A DNA stretch of 64,000 bases from Syntrophales bacterium (lineage in GTDB: Bacteria; Desulfobacterota; Syntrophia; Syntrophales; PHBD01). Shown piece after piece: positions 33,199-40,930 of this stretch (positions are counted from its first letter, which is position 1; every line of letters starts with the position of its first letter). The DNA is taken from contig DAOSEM010000005.1 in NCBI GenBank assembly GCA_035363115.1, forward strand, positions 62,001 through 126,000, read 5' to 3'. A program made the position numbers and the translations under genes. The notes under the pieces are model-generated. The model saw only the letters and a program-made list of their open reading frames with translations. It was not told the origin of the DNA and ran no database searches.

Positions 33199-34203
33199 TC
33201 AGTTCGACTTCTGCCATGAGTAGACTTCATAACCATCAACCACCTTACCCGACGCTGAGAAGCCTCCACGCTCCATGAGCGGCTCGATGGCCGGTTTTGC
33301 GATATTCACTGTGTTGGGTTCGGCATATTTCTGCATGTGGCCCGCGATGTCGATGGCACGATCGCTGATCATCTCGAGTGGCATGGAGTCATCAAAGATA
33401 ACGAAGCCCGCATTCACGCCGCACCGAACCATAAAATCACGCTTCATCTGCTTCACGTCCCGGTTGAATTCTTCCAGGCCGCTGATAACGGCTGTTGCGG
33501 TCTGAACGGCTCCGTCAACCGTGGGGAAGCAGGTCATGACACCGTCAGGCGTCCAGGCCGACTTCAGGCACTTGTTTTCTTCCAGAATCTGACTGACGAA
33601 ATTCCTGTATTGCATGAAATCGTGCTGCACAACGGCCTTCTCCTCATCCACCTTCATGCCCGTCGAATCGACGATGTCAATGGCCAGAAATGCAAGGTCC
33701 CGGCCCATTTCATCGAGCTTGCGCTTCGTCTCGGCAAATTCCCGAATGATCTGTTCCCGGTCTTTTTTTGTCGCCGTCTTGAGCTGATCCAGCTTCTCGC
33801 CGATGGAGGACGATTGCATGGCGAATTCGGAGACGTGCCTCTTCTTCTTTATCTCCTCCATGCTTTGCTTGTATTGGAGATATTCGGCCTGATTCCGAAA
33901 GCGGTAGGACAGGCCGTTGAACCAGAGGCTGAGACCGAGCGAGCCTGCGAGAATGATCCATCCTGTCACATCATGGCCTTCGAACTTAATTGGAAGGGTT
34001 GTGCGGACGGGCTTGGTTATCTTATTTTCCAAGGATAAAACGGCTTTGACGTAGCGTTGTTTTTCTTTATCGACTTTCACATAGGGAGAAGCCATGGAGA
34101 AGGCGACGAGAGTAAGGATAATGAACATTCCCCAACCGGCAACCCGCGATGTGACAGACATTGAAAAGCTCAGAAGGTAAGACGGCGATAGCAGGGCTGT
34201 CAT
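33199..34203 (-). CDS. Membrane-bound class III adenylate/guanylate cyclase domain protein
   Basis: A 334-residue protein from ATG 34203 (GAAAGGATC upstream). Two N-terminal membrane helices (WGMFIILTLVAFSMASPY and VTGWIILAGSLGLSLWFNGL) flank a short outside loop of about 40 residues. A coiled-coil-like stretch follows (YKQSMEEIKKKRHVSEF, KRKLDEMGRDL) and then a class III cyclase core: AIDIVDSTGM (first metal Asp), WTPDGVMTCFP (second metal Asp), and MVRCGVNAGFVIF, equal to the dimer-interface loop. Both metal Asps are kept; the purine-choosing and transition-state residues cannot be assigned safely. Probably makes cAMP or cGMP in response to a periplasmic or membrane signal. Confidence 0.82.
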   Translation of the reverse strand: MTALLSPSYLLSFSMSVTSRVAGWGMFIILTLVAFSMASPYVKVDKEKQRYVKAVLSLENKITKPVRTTLPIKFEGHDVTGWIILAGSLGLSLWFNGLSYRFRNQAEYLQYKQSMEEIKKKRHVSEFAMQSSSIGEKLDQLKTATKKDREQIIREFAETKRKLDEMGRDLAFLAIDIVDSTGMKVDEEKAVVQHDFMQYRNFVSQILEENKCLKSAWTPDGVMTCFPTVDGAVQTATAVISGLEEFNRDVKQMKRDFMVRCGVNAGFVIFDDSMPLEMISDRAIDIAGHMQKYAEPNTVNIAKPAIEPLMERGGFSASGKVVDGYEVYSWQKSN

Positions 34204-34252
34204 GGTGAGATCCTTTCTTTTATTCTGGGCTGGCCCGTTCCGTTCAGGGTCA

Positions 34253-34275
34253 GTCAAGAAGGATCCCTTCTTGAC
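34253..34275. promoter_or_regulatory. Perfect inverted repeat in the cyclase leader
   Basis: Two 10-bp arms GTCAAGAAGG and CCTTCTTGAC around ATC, about 50 bases upstream of the cyclase ATG and downstream of its promoter. It could be an operator or an RNA hairpin in the 5' leader; no T-run follows on the minus strand. Confidence 0.6.
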
Positions 34276-34308
34276 CTACGAAAAGAATTAGTGGAATGAT
34301 CCGTATTC

Positions 34309-34337
34309 AGGTTACGGAACACCATTCACTTTGTCAA
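34309..34337 (-). promoter_or_regulatory. Possible cyclase promoter
   Basis: Minus strand TTGACA (34332-34337), 17-bp spacer, TAACCT (34309-34314). Perfect -35, weak -10. Confidence 0.5.
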
Positions 34338-34409
34338 TATGGCAAAGATGGCATAAATGTTTGTTATATCCCTAAACATATTAAGAATTTATATTCTATG
34401 ACCCTATAG

Positions 34410-34438
34410 AAAAAGGGGCCAACCTTTCGGCTGGCCCC
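34410..34438 (-). terminator. Intrinsic terminator after the FlgO-like gene
   Basis: Minus-strand GC-rich hairpin nearly identical to that at 32786-32814, followed by five T. It lies 220 bp past the FlgO-like gene. The bases between (34439-34658) hold nothing I recognise. Confidence 0.8.
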
Positions 34439-34658
34439 CCGGTAAGATTTATCCCTGCAACCCTCAAGCGAGAAGATGGCTATGGTTCAAAGGCACAGTG
34501 ATTCCGTGCTGTCCTTGCTGACCCCTTTGCACCCTTCTCCCACCCGGATTCTCAACACCGGCCTTTAAAAGAGGAGAGGGGTCTCCTCCCGTCCCGATCC
34601 GTATGGGGCGGCCGTTCCAGGCTATGCCTTCACAATCGGAAACGGGCCGGTCATGCCG

Positions 34659-35756
34659 TCAGAATCTCACGTCGTCGAAGTTGATGTGCCCCCAGCCGCC
34701 ACTGGAGTGGTCGATCAGCCGGAACTGCGCGGCCTGGCCCTGGTATGCCCGGACGTCCCAGGTCATGCGCTCCATGGTCTCCGTGCATCGTCCCGTTGCT
34801 CTCTGGACGACCTGGTCGTTCACGACGAGCTCGACCCTCACCGTGTTGATGTCGCACCCGCCGCCGATGAGAAAGTTGATGGTGGGCGTGTCGATGGTGA
34901 ATGGATCGGAGGTCAGGGTCCCCTGGGGTCCGTCTCCCTGCGTGCGACCGGGCGGATCGGAGGGGAAGCGCCGGTTTTCATATCCGCCGATCCAGTAGTC
35001 TCCCTGGTGGTTGGAAGGCTGGCCGCGATGGCGGGCTGTCGGGTTGTCGCCGTACGTCGGCTGGGTGCTGAAGGCGGTTCCCGTGCTCTGCCATCCCCGC
35101 AGGTCGCCCGCTTCGAAATCCCATGTGATTTTCCCCGCCGGTACCTTCTTCCTTTCCTCGGCGGGACGGACGGTTCTGTCCGTCCTTCCGGCCGGTCGGT
35201 CGGAACGTCCGGAAGGCTGTGAGCCGTCGGTAACACCGAGTTTCAGGAGGTCGGCGATGGTCACGGTCTTGGCGATGTCCCCGCGGGCGGACCCGGTCAC
35301 TCTTGCCGTTTCCGTGTCGATGGCCTTGCAGGATACGCGAATGCTGTCGCCGAACGGGGTTATCGTCCCGGTGACAATGATTTCCGCTCCCGCCAGCTTG
35401 CCGATCTTCTTGATCGCCTCGGGATCCATCAGGCCGGTCAGGGAGAGCTTCTGCTCTTCGAGAATCCGTTTCATGTGATTCCGGTCGAGGACGTCGAAGC
35501 CCTGGGAATGGGACGTCAGGTTTCCCGACATCTCTTCCGCGATGAATCTCCCCAGTTCGTTCACCCGCCCCTGGAGGTCGGTGAAGTCGACCACCGCAAT
35601 GCTCTTCTTCCCGGACTTCGCGATTTCAGCCGACAGGATCGACGAGAGGTTGGCGATCTCCCGCTCGTATGAGAGCGCAGGGAGGGTCGGGAAAACGAGG
35701 GCCAGCAAAACGAAAATAAGAAGGATACGACGGCAGCCTTTAAAACGGTTTTTCAT
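34659..35756 (-). CDS. Secreted FlgO/CsgG-like protein with C-terminal jelly-roll domain
   Basis: A 365-residue exported protein from ATG 35756 (AGGAG upstream). A signal peptide (ILLIFVLLALVFPTLPALS) is followed by a FlgO/CsgG-type domain: KSIAVVDFTDLQGRVNELGRF, GFDVLDRNHMKRILEEQ, AGAEIIVTGTITPFGDSIRV (in parts). A Pro/Arg-rich linker near residue 195-215 leads to a second domain of about 150 residues, ITWDFEAGDLRGWQSTG ... YWIGGYENR ... GHINFDDVRF, which matches the sandwich domain found beside some GH32 and lectin proteins. The combination suggests an envelope or surface protein; flagellar genes are absent nearby. Confidence 0.75.
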   Translation of the reverse strand: MKNRFKGCRRILLIFVLLALVFPTLPALSYEREIANLSSILSAEIAKSGKKSIAVVDFTDLQGRVNELGRFIAEEMSGNLTSHSQGFDVLDRNHMKRILEEQKLSLTGLMDPEAIKKIGKLAGAEIIVTGTITPFGDSIRVSCKAIDTETARVTGSARGDIAKTVTIADLLKLGVTDGSQPSGRSDRPAGRTDRTVRPAEERKKVPAGKITWDFEAGDLRGWQSTGTAFSTQPTYGDNPTARHRGQPSNHQGDYWIGGYENRRFPSDPPGRTQGDGPQGTLTSDPFTIDTPTINFLIGGGCDINTVRVELVVNDQVVQRATGRCTETMERMTWDVRAYQGQAAQFRLIDHSSGGWGHINFDDVRF

Positions 35757-35788
35757 GGGGTCCGCTCCTGTCGTGTGGAATTTGCAGC

Positions 35789-35817
35789 ACAATATGAAAG
35801 GCTGCGGGGATTGTCAA
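35789..35817 (-). promoter_or_regulatory. Promoter of the FlgO-like gene
   Basis: Minus strand TTGACA (35812-35817), 17-bp spacer, TATTGT (35789-35794), 33 bases before the ATG. Confidence 0.7.
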
Positions 35818-36008
35818 CCGCATAAGGCGGCGTTTTGAGCCTCATTTGCGCCGGATCCCATGGAAAAGTGATGAATCGCCTCCCCGAGGGGCGCCTCGAT
35901 CGGGAGGAGTCCCATGGGTGCTCCATCCAACACATTTCATAATACAGTAATGAATACAAACAGATCGATCGTTGACGAAATTCCGCCACACATTCCCCCA
36001 CAAATCCC

Positions 36009-36035
36009 TTGACAAGAAATTTCTTTCGTCATAGT
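36009..36035 (+). promoter_or_regulatory. tetR promoter with internal palindrome
   Basis: TTGACA at 36009-36014, and CATAGT (36030-36035) as the best -10 though the spacer is only 15 bp. The spacer contains the 12-bp palindrome AAGAAATTTCTT (36014-36025), a possible autoregulatory operator. The 190 bases before it include an imperfect GC-rich inverted repeat at about 35879-35908. Confidence 0.5.
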
Positions 36036-36049
36036 CTGCCCATCATTTG

Positions 36050-36133
36050 ATGGAACAAGCATATGGAATAGCCAGATGGAACATGCCAATGGAACGGTCC
36101 GCTGGAAACTGTTGATGGGAGCCTGAAATGGCC
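36050..36133 (+). repeat. 13-bp tandem repeat running into the tetR start codon
   Basis: ATGGAA or a close variant starts at 36050, 36063, 36076, 36089, 36102 (CTGGAA), 36115 (ATGGGA) and 36128 (ATGGCC), each exactly 13 bp from the last. The seventh is the start codon of the tetR gene. The first four are the best kept (form ATGGAAC/Tnngcc). It fills the 5' leader of tetR. Confidence 0.8.
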
Positions 36134-36769
36134 ACAATCCTGGAGAAGGCCCGGAAAGACCCCCAGTCGATGAAGGGGAGGATTCTGGCGGTGGCCCGCC
36201 GGCTCTTCGGGCAGTATGGCTTCCATGGCACGACGACCCGCATGATCGCCCAGGAAGTCGCCATCGACATGTCCACGCTTCACTATCACTGGGGGGAGAA
36301 GGGCGATCTCTACGAGGCCGTCGTCCTCGATATCTGCAGCGACCTCAGCCGGAAGCTGATCGAGGTCGAAAAGATCATCCACGGCCTGCCCCGCAACGAC
36401 CGCCTTGCCATCTCCATCGAGATGATGACGGACTATCTCTTCGATCACCCCGAATGCTCCAACCTGATCCTGTTCCGCTATTTCGGCAAGACCCGGGAAG
36501 GCGACGGCCTCGACTTCAAGATCCCCGAATTCACGGCGGATGTAGCCCGGTCCATGGGATTGGCGAAAGACAAGCGGAATCTCTCCCCCCAGGTGAGGAT
36601 GGAGATTCTGGCCCTGATGAATTCCATCCACAATTTCGTCTCGGGAGAGAACCTGTTCCGTCCCATGGTGAGCATGGAACGGGAGGGCTACATCCAGCTG
36701 GTCAAGCAGACCCTGAAGTTTATCCACCTGTCGGCGTTCGCCCATGAGGTGGACTACGCAGTGGAATGA
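36128..36769 (+). CDS. TetR/AcrR family transcriptional regulator
   Basis: A 213-residue TetR protein. The N-terminal HTH is KGRILAVARRLFGQYGFHGTTTRMIAQEVAIDMSTLHYHWGEKGDLYEAV (read in parts), the typical DNA-binding region; the C-terminal ligand domain (DRLAISIEMMTDYLF, ECSNLILFRYFG) is of the acyl-CoA-responsive size. It sits at the head of the catabolic island and probably represses it until a CoA ester binds. No usual ribosome site is visible; the start lies inside the 13-bp repeat array. Confidence 0.88.
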   Translation: MATILEKARKDPQSMKGRILAVARRLFGQYGFHGTTTRMIAQEVAIDMSTLHYHWGEKGDLYEAVVLDICSDLSRKLIEVEKIIHGLPRNDRLAISIEMMTDYLFDHPECSNLILFRYFGKTREGDGLDFKIPEFTADVARSMGLAKDKRNLSPQVRMEILALMNSIHNFVSGENLFRPMVSMEREGYIQLVKQTLKFIHLSAFAHEVDYAVE

Positions 36770-36855
36770 CAAGGGCGGACCCGCCCTCCGGACGGGCCGC
36801 TCGGAAGATATAACAGAACTCTTGCAGCACGTATTCCACAGAAGGGAGACTGATT

Positions 36856-38127
36856 ATGGGAGAAAAGAGCGCAATTCGTTTTGATGGCCGCGTGGCCATC
36901 GTAACCGGCGCGGGCGGCGGCCTGGGCCGCGTGTACGCCCTGGAGCTCGCCAAGCGCGGGGCCAAGGTGGTCGTCAACGACTTCGGCGGGGCTCGTGACG
37001 GCTCCGGCGCAGGCGCCGCGGGTCCGGCGGACAAGGTCGTCGATGAGATCAAGGCACTGGGCGGAGAAGCCGTGGCCAATTACGACAGCGTCGCCACCGC
37101 AGAGGGCGGTGCGAACATTGTCAAGACGGCCATCGACGCCTTCGGGAAATTGGACATCCTTATCAACAATGCAGGCATTCTTCGGGACAAGGGTCTCCTC
37201 AAGCTGGAGCCGGAGAACTGGCAGATCGTGCTCGACGTTCATCTGACCGGCGCCTACAACGTGACCCGCCCGGCCTTCGGCGCCATGAAAGACAACGGAT
37301 TCGGGCGGATCGTCATGACGACCTCCGCAGCGGGACTGTACGGCAATTTCGGCCAGACGAACTACAGCTCGGCCAAACTGGGTCTCGTAGGCTTCATGAA
37401 CACCCTGAAGCTGGAAGGCGGGAAGTTCAACTTCAAGGTCAACACCATTGCCCCGATCGCCGCTTCGCGGCTGACGGAAGACATCCTGCCGCCGGACATG
37501 CTGGACAAGCTGAAACCGGAGTACGTGTCCCCCATCGTCCTGTACCTCTGCTCGGAAGAGTGTGGGGACACCGGCCACGTCTACAACTGCGGCGCCGGCT
37601 TCTACAATCGCGCCGCCATCATGACGGCCCCGGGCGTTGTTCTCGGCGGCGGAACGAAGATCCCCTCCGTTGAAGACATCTCCGTCAACTGGGCGAAGAT
37701 CGCCGATCTGAAGGGTGCCAGGGAATACAGCAACCTGAACGAACTCGTTCTCGGTGACGTCCTCGCGGCCCTGGAGGGGAAGAAGGAAGCCCCGAAGAGC
37801 AGCAGTGGATTTGCCGCGGTGAAAGATGTCTTCGCTGCCATGCCCGGTGCCTTCCAGGCGGGTGCGGCCACAACAGACGTGGTGTTCCAGTACTGCATCT
37901 CCGGCGACGGCGGCGGCGACTGGTACGCGGAGATCAAGGGCGGTGCCCTGACCGTGGCGGCTGGAACCCATGCGAGCCCCGGCTGCACGCTGAAGATGGC
38001 CGCCGGCGACTATATCGATCTCATGAACGGGAAGATGAACGCCATGAAGGCCTACACCTCCGGCAAGCTGAAGATTGAAGGCGACCTGATGAAATCGCAG
38101 CTCCTGGAGAAGCTGTTCAAATTCTGA
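36856..38127 (+). CDS. (3R)-hydroxyacyl-CoA dehydrogenase (SDR) with C-terminal SCP2 domain
   Basis: A 423-residue protein laid out like the dehydrogenase and sterol-carrier parts of peroxisomal MFE-2. Residues 8-300 are a short-chain dehydrogenase: IVTGAGGGLGRVYA (NAD loop), NDFGGARDGSG (the MFE-2-specific stretch after beta-2), INNAGILRD, catalytic Ser157, Tyr170 and Lys174 in LYGNFGQTNYSSAK. Residues about 315-423 are an SCP2 lipid-binding domain (GGDWYAEIKGGALTV, MNAMKAYTSGKLKIEGDL). The hydratase-2 part of MFE-2 is missing, but two MaoC proteins lie downstream. Closest relative is the second half of the next gene. AAGGGAG precedes the ATG. Confidence 0.9.
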   Translation: MGEKSAIRFDGRVAIVTGAGGGLGRVYALELAKRGAKVVVNDFGGARDGSGAGAAGPADKVVDEIKALGGEAVANYDSVATAEGGANIVKTAIDAFGKLDILINNAGILRDKGLLKLEPENWQIVLDVHLTGAYNVTRPAFGAMKDNGFGRIVMTTSAAGLYGNFGQTNYSSAKLGLVGFMNTLKLEGGKFNFKVNTIAPIAASRLTEDILPPDMLDKLKPEYVSPIVLYLCSEECGDTGHVYNCGAGFYNRAAIMTAPGVVLGGGTKIPSVEDISVNWAKIADLKGAREYSNLNELVLGDVLAALEGKKEAPKSSSGFAAVKDVFAAMPGAFQAGAATTDVVFQYCISGDGGGDWYAEIKGGALTVAAGTHASPGCTLKMAAGDYIDLMNGKMNAMKAYTSGKLKIEGDLMKSQLLEKLFKF

Positions 38128-38196
38128 GGCGGGATCCTTCGGGACGAACGATTCGAAAATGCGAACGCAATACACGTGAATGAAGGAGGTAAGACA

Positions 38197-40911
38197 ATGG
38201 TCGGTATTACATCATTTGGAGCCTATATCCCCCGCCTGAGATTGGACCGGATGGCAATCTACCAGGCCATGGGCTGGTTCGCGCCGGCGCTGATCAGCGT
38301 CGCCCAGGGCGAGCGCTCCATGTGCAATTACGATGAAGACAGCCTCACCATGGCGGTCGCGGCGGCTCAGGACTGCCTGATCGGCAAGGACAAGAAGAAA
38401 ATCGACGCGGGTTATCTCTGCTCGACGACTCTCCCCTTCAGTGACCGGCAGAATGCGGGAATCCTGGTGACGGCACTGAATCTGCGGAGCGACATCAACA
38501 CGGCGGACTTCACGTCCTCCCAGCGGGCAGGGACCACAGGCCTCCTGACGGCTCTTGACGTTGCGAAAGCGGGCAACAGGAAGACCATCCTGGTCGCCGC
38601 TTCGGACAAGCGCCACACCAGGACGGCCGGCTTCTATGAAATGTGGTTCGGCGACGGCGCGGCGGCCCTGATGGTCGGCAGCGACGATGTCGTGGCAGAA
38701 TTCAAGGGTTCCTACAGCGTCACGTACGACTTCGTGGACCATTTCCGCGGTTCCTGGTCTGAGTTCGACTACACCTGGGAAGAGCGCTGGCTCCGTGAGG
38801 AAGGCTACTCCAAGTTCATCCCCGAGGCGGTCGGCGGCCTCATGAAGAAGCTGAAGATCACCATGGACGACGTCCAGAAACTCGTCTTCCCGTGCATCTT
38901 CAAGGCTGAGCACCGGTCCATCGCGAAGAAGCTCGGCGCCTCGGCAGACAAGCTCGTCGACACGATGCATGAGGTCTGCGGGGAAACCGGCACGGCCCAT
39001 GCCCTTCTGATGTTCGTATCGGCCCTCGAAACGGCCAAGCCGGGCGACGGAATCCTGGTGGCCGGCTTCGGCCAGGGATGCGACGCCATGTACTTCAAGG
39101 TGACGGAGAACATCACGAAGCTCGCCGCGAGGGCGGGCGTGAAGGGTTCGCTGGCCAAGAAGAAGACGACTGATAACTACATGAAGTTCCTCAAGTTCCG
39201 CGAGCTGATCGATCCGGAGACGGGCATTCGGGCGGAGGCGCCGGTCCAGACGGCCATGACGGCCCTGTGGCGGAACCGCAAGATGATCCTCGGCATGGTC
39301 GGCGGCAAGTGTACGGCCTGCGGGACGCCCCAGTTCCCGCCGGCGGACATCTGCGTAAACCCCGCCTGCGGCCACGTGGGGCCCATGGACGATTACGAGT
39401 TCGCAGGTGTTCCGGCGCGAATCAAGAGCTTCACCGGCGACCTTCTGGCGGTGTCGGTCGACCCGCCGGCGATCTACGGCCTGGTGCAGTTTGAGGGCGG
39501 CGGCCGCTTCGTGGCCGACTTCACCGACTGCGAGCTGAACGACCTCAAGGTCGGAATGCCCGTGACGCTGTCCTTCCGCAGAAGGGTTGCCGACAAGGCG
39601 CGAGGCTTCTCCCAGTATTTCTGGAAGCCTGTGCCCCAGACCGACTGGATTCCCGAGGTCGACTTCCAGGGCCGGGTAGCCATCGTGACGGGCGCCGGCG
39701 CCGGTTTGGGACGGGCCTATGCACTGGAACTGGGTCGCCGTGGTGCGAAGGTCGTGGTGAACGACTTCGGCGGCGCCCGGGACGGCTCTGGTGCGGGTGC
39801 GGCAGGGCCTGCAGACTTGGTCGTCAATGAAATCAAGGCATTGGGCGGCGAAGCCGTTGCCAATTACGACAATGTGGCCACGCCTCAGGGTGGCGAGGGA
39901 ATCGTGAAGACGGCCCTCGATGCTTTCGGCAAGGTCGACATCCTGATCAACAATGCGGGGATCCTGCGCGACAAGGGTCTTCTCAAGATGGAGCCGGAAA
40001 ACTGGGCGGCCGTCCTGGCGGTCCACCTGAACGGCGCCTACAACGTGACGCGTCCCGCCTTCAAGGTCATGCGGGAGAACGGGTACGGCCGGATCGTCAT
40101 GACGACGTCCGCGGCGGGCCTGTACGGCAATTTCGGCCAGACGAACTACTCCTCGGCCAAGCTGGGGCTGGTCGGCTTCATGAACACGCTTAAGGCAGAG
40201 GGCGGGAAGTACAACATTTTTGTCAACACGGTCGCGCCGATCGCGGCATCCCGGTTGACGGAAGACGTCATGCCGCCGGAGATGTTCAAGAAGATGAGCC
40301 CCGATTATGTTGCCGGTCTCACGATTTATCTCTGCTCCGAGGACTGCAAGGAGAACGGAAGCATTTTCAACGTGGGCGCCGGATACTACAGCCGCGCGGC
40401 CATCATGACCGGCCCCGGGGTCACACTGGGCGAAGCCGGGAAAGTGCCGACGCCGGAGGACATCCGCGACAACTGGGACAAGATCAACAACATGGCCGGT
40501 GCGAAGTACTACGGAGAGCTGAATGCGGCCATCATGACGTTCCTCATGCCGCCGGCACCGGCTGGCAGCGAGGCGCCCAAGGCTGGTGGTGCCATGGACG
40601 TCAAGGGGATCTTCGACAAGATGCCGTCCGCATTCAACGCAGCCGCGGCTGCCGGTAAGGATGTGGTCTTCCAGTTCAACATCTCCGGCCCGACGGGCGG
40701 TGATTGGTTCGTCACCGTGAAGGACGGTGCCTGCACGGTATCGGCGGGAAAGGTCGACGGCGCTACCACTACCATCGGCATGGCCGACGCGGACTTCGTC
40801 GACCTCATCACCGGCAAGCTGGACGGCATGAAGGCCTTCTCCGCCGGCAAACTGAAGGTGAGCGGCGACATGATGAAATCCCAGCTCATCGGCAAACTGT
40901 TCAAATTCTAA
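38197..40911 (+). CDS. Four-domain fusion: HMG-CoA-synthase-like, DUF35, SDR, SCP2
   Basis: A single 904-residue frame with a strong ribosome site (GAAGGAGG) before ATG 38197. Residues 1-355 resemble archaeal-type HMG-CoA synthase/KAS III (GITSFGAYIPRLRLDR, DEDSLTMAVAAAQDCL, FGDGAAALMVG). Residues 365-480 are a DUF35 module with zinc ribbon CTACGTPQFPPADICVNPAC and an OB fold. Residues 489-780 are an SDR ((3R)-hydroxyacyl-CoA dehydrogenase type, with the same NDFGGARDGSG and NYSSAK). Residues 800-904 are SCP2. The nucleophile stretch reads DFTSSQRAGTTG, with Gln109 where relatives have Cys (family motif ACKAGT-like, from memory). It may combine C-C bond cleavage or formation with reduction on one chain. 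Confidence 0.88.
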   Translation: MVGITSFGAYIPRLRLDRMAIYQAMGWFAPALISVAQGERSMCNYDEDSLTMAVAAAQDCLIGKDKKKIDAGYLCSTTLPFSDRQNAGILVTALNLRSDINTADFTSSQRAGTTGLLTALDVAKAGNRKTILVAASDKRHTRTAGFYEMWFGDGAAALMVGSDDVVAEFKGSYSVTYDFVDHFRGSWSEFDYTWEERWLREEGYSKFIPEAVGGLMKKLKITMDDVQKLVFPCIFKAEHRSIAKKLGASADKLVDTMHEVCGETGTAHALLMFVSALETAKPGDGILVAGFGQGCDAMYFKVTENITKLAARAGVKGSLAKKKTTDNYMKFLKFRELIDPETGIRAEAPVQTAMTALWRNRKMILGMVGGKCTACGTPQFPPADICVNPACGHVGPMDDYEFAGVPARIKSFTGDLLAVSVDPPAIYGLVQFEGGGRFVADFTDCELNDLKVGMPVTLSFRRRVADKARGFSQYFWKPVPQTDWIPEVDFQGRVAIVTGAGAGLGRAYALELGRRGAKVVVNDFGGARDGSGAGAAGPADLVVNEIKALGGEAVANYDNVATPQGGEGIVKTALDAFGKVDILINNAGILRDKGLLKMEPENWAAVLAVHLNGAYNVTRPAFKVMRENGYGRIVMTTSAAGLYGNFGQTNYSSAKLGLVGFMNTLKAEGGKYNIFVNTVAPIAASRLTEDVMPPEMFKKMSPDYVAGLTIYLCSEDCKENGSIFNVGAGYYSRAAIMTGPGVTLGEAGKVPTPEDIRDNWDKINNMAGAKYYGELNAAIMTFLMPPAPAGSEAPKAGGAMDVKGIFDKMPSAFNAAAAAGKDVVFQFNISGPTGGDWFVTVKDGACTVSAGKVDGATTTIGMADADFVDLITGKLDGMKAFSAGKLKVSGDMMKSQLIGKLFKF

Positions 40912-40930
40912 CGATTGGGGAGGTACTACC

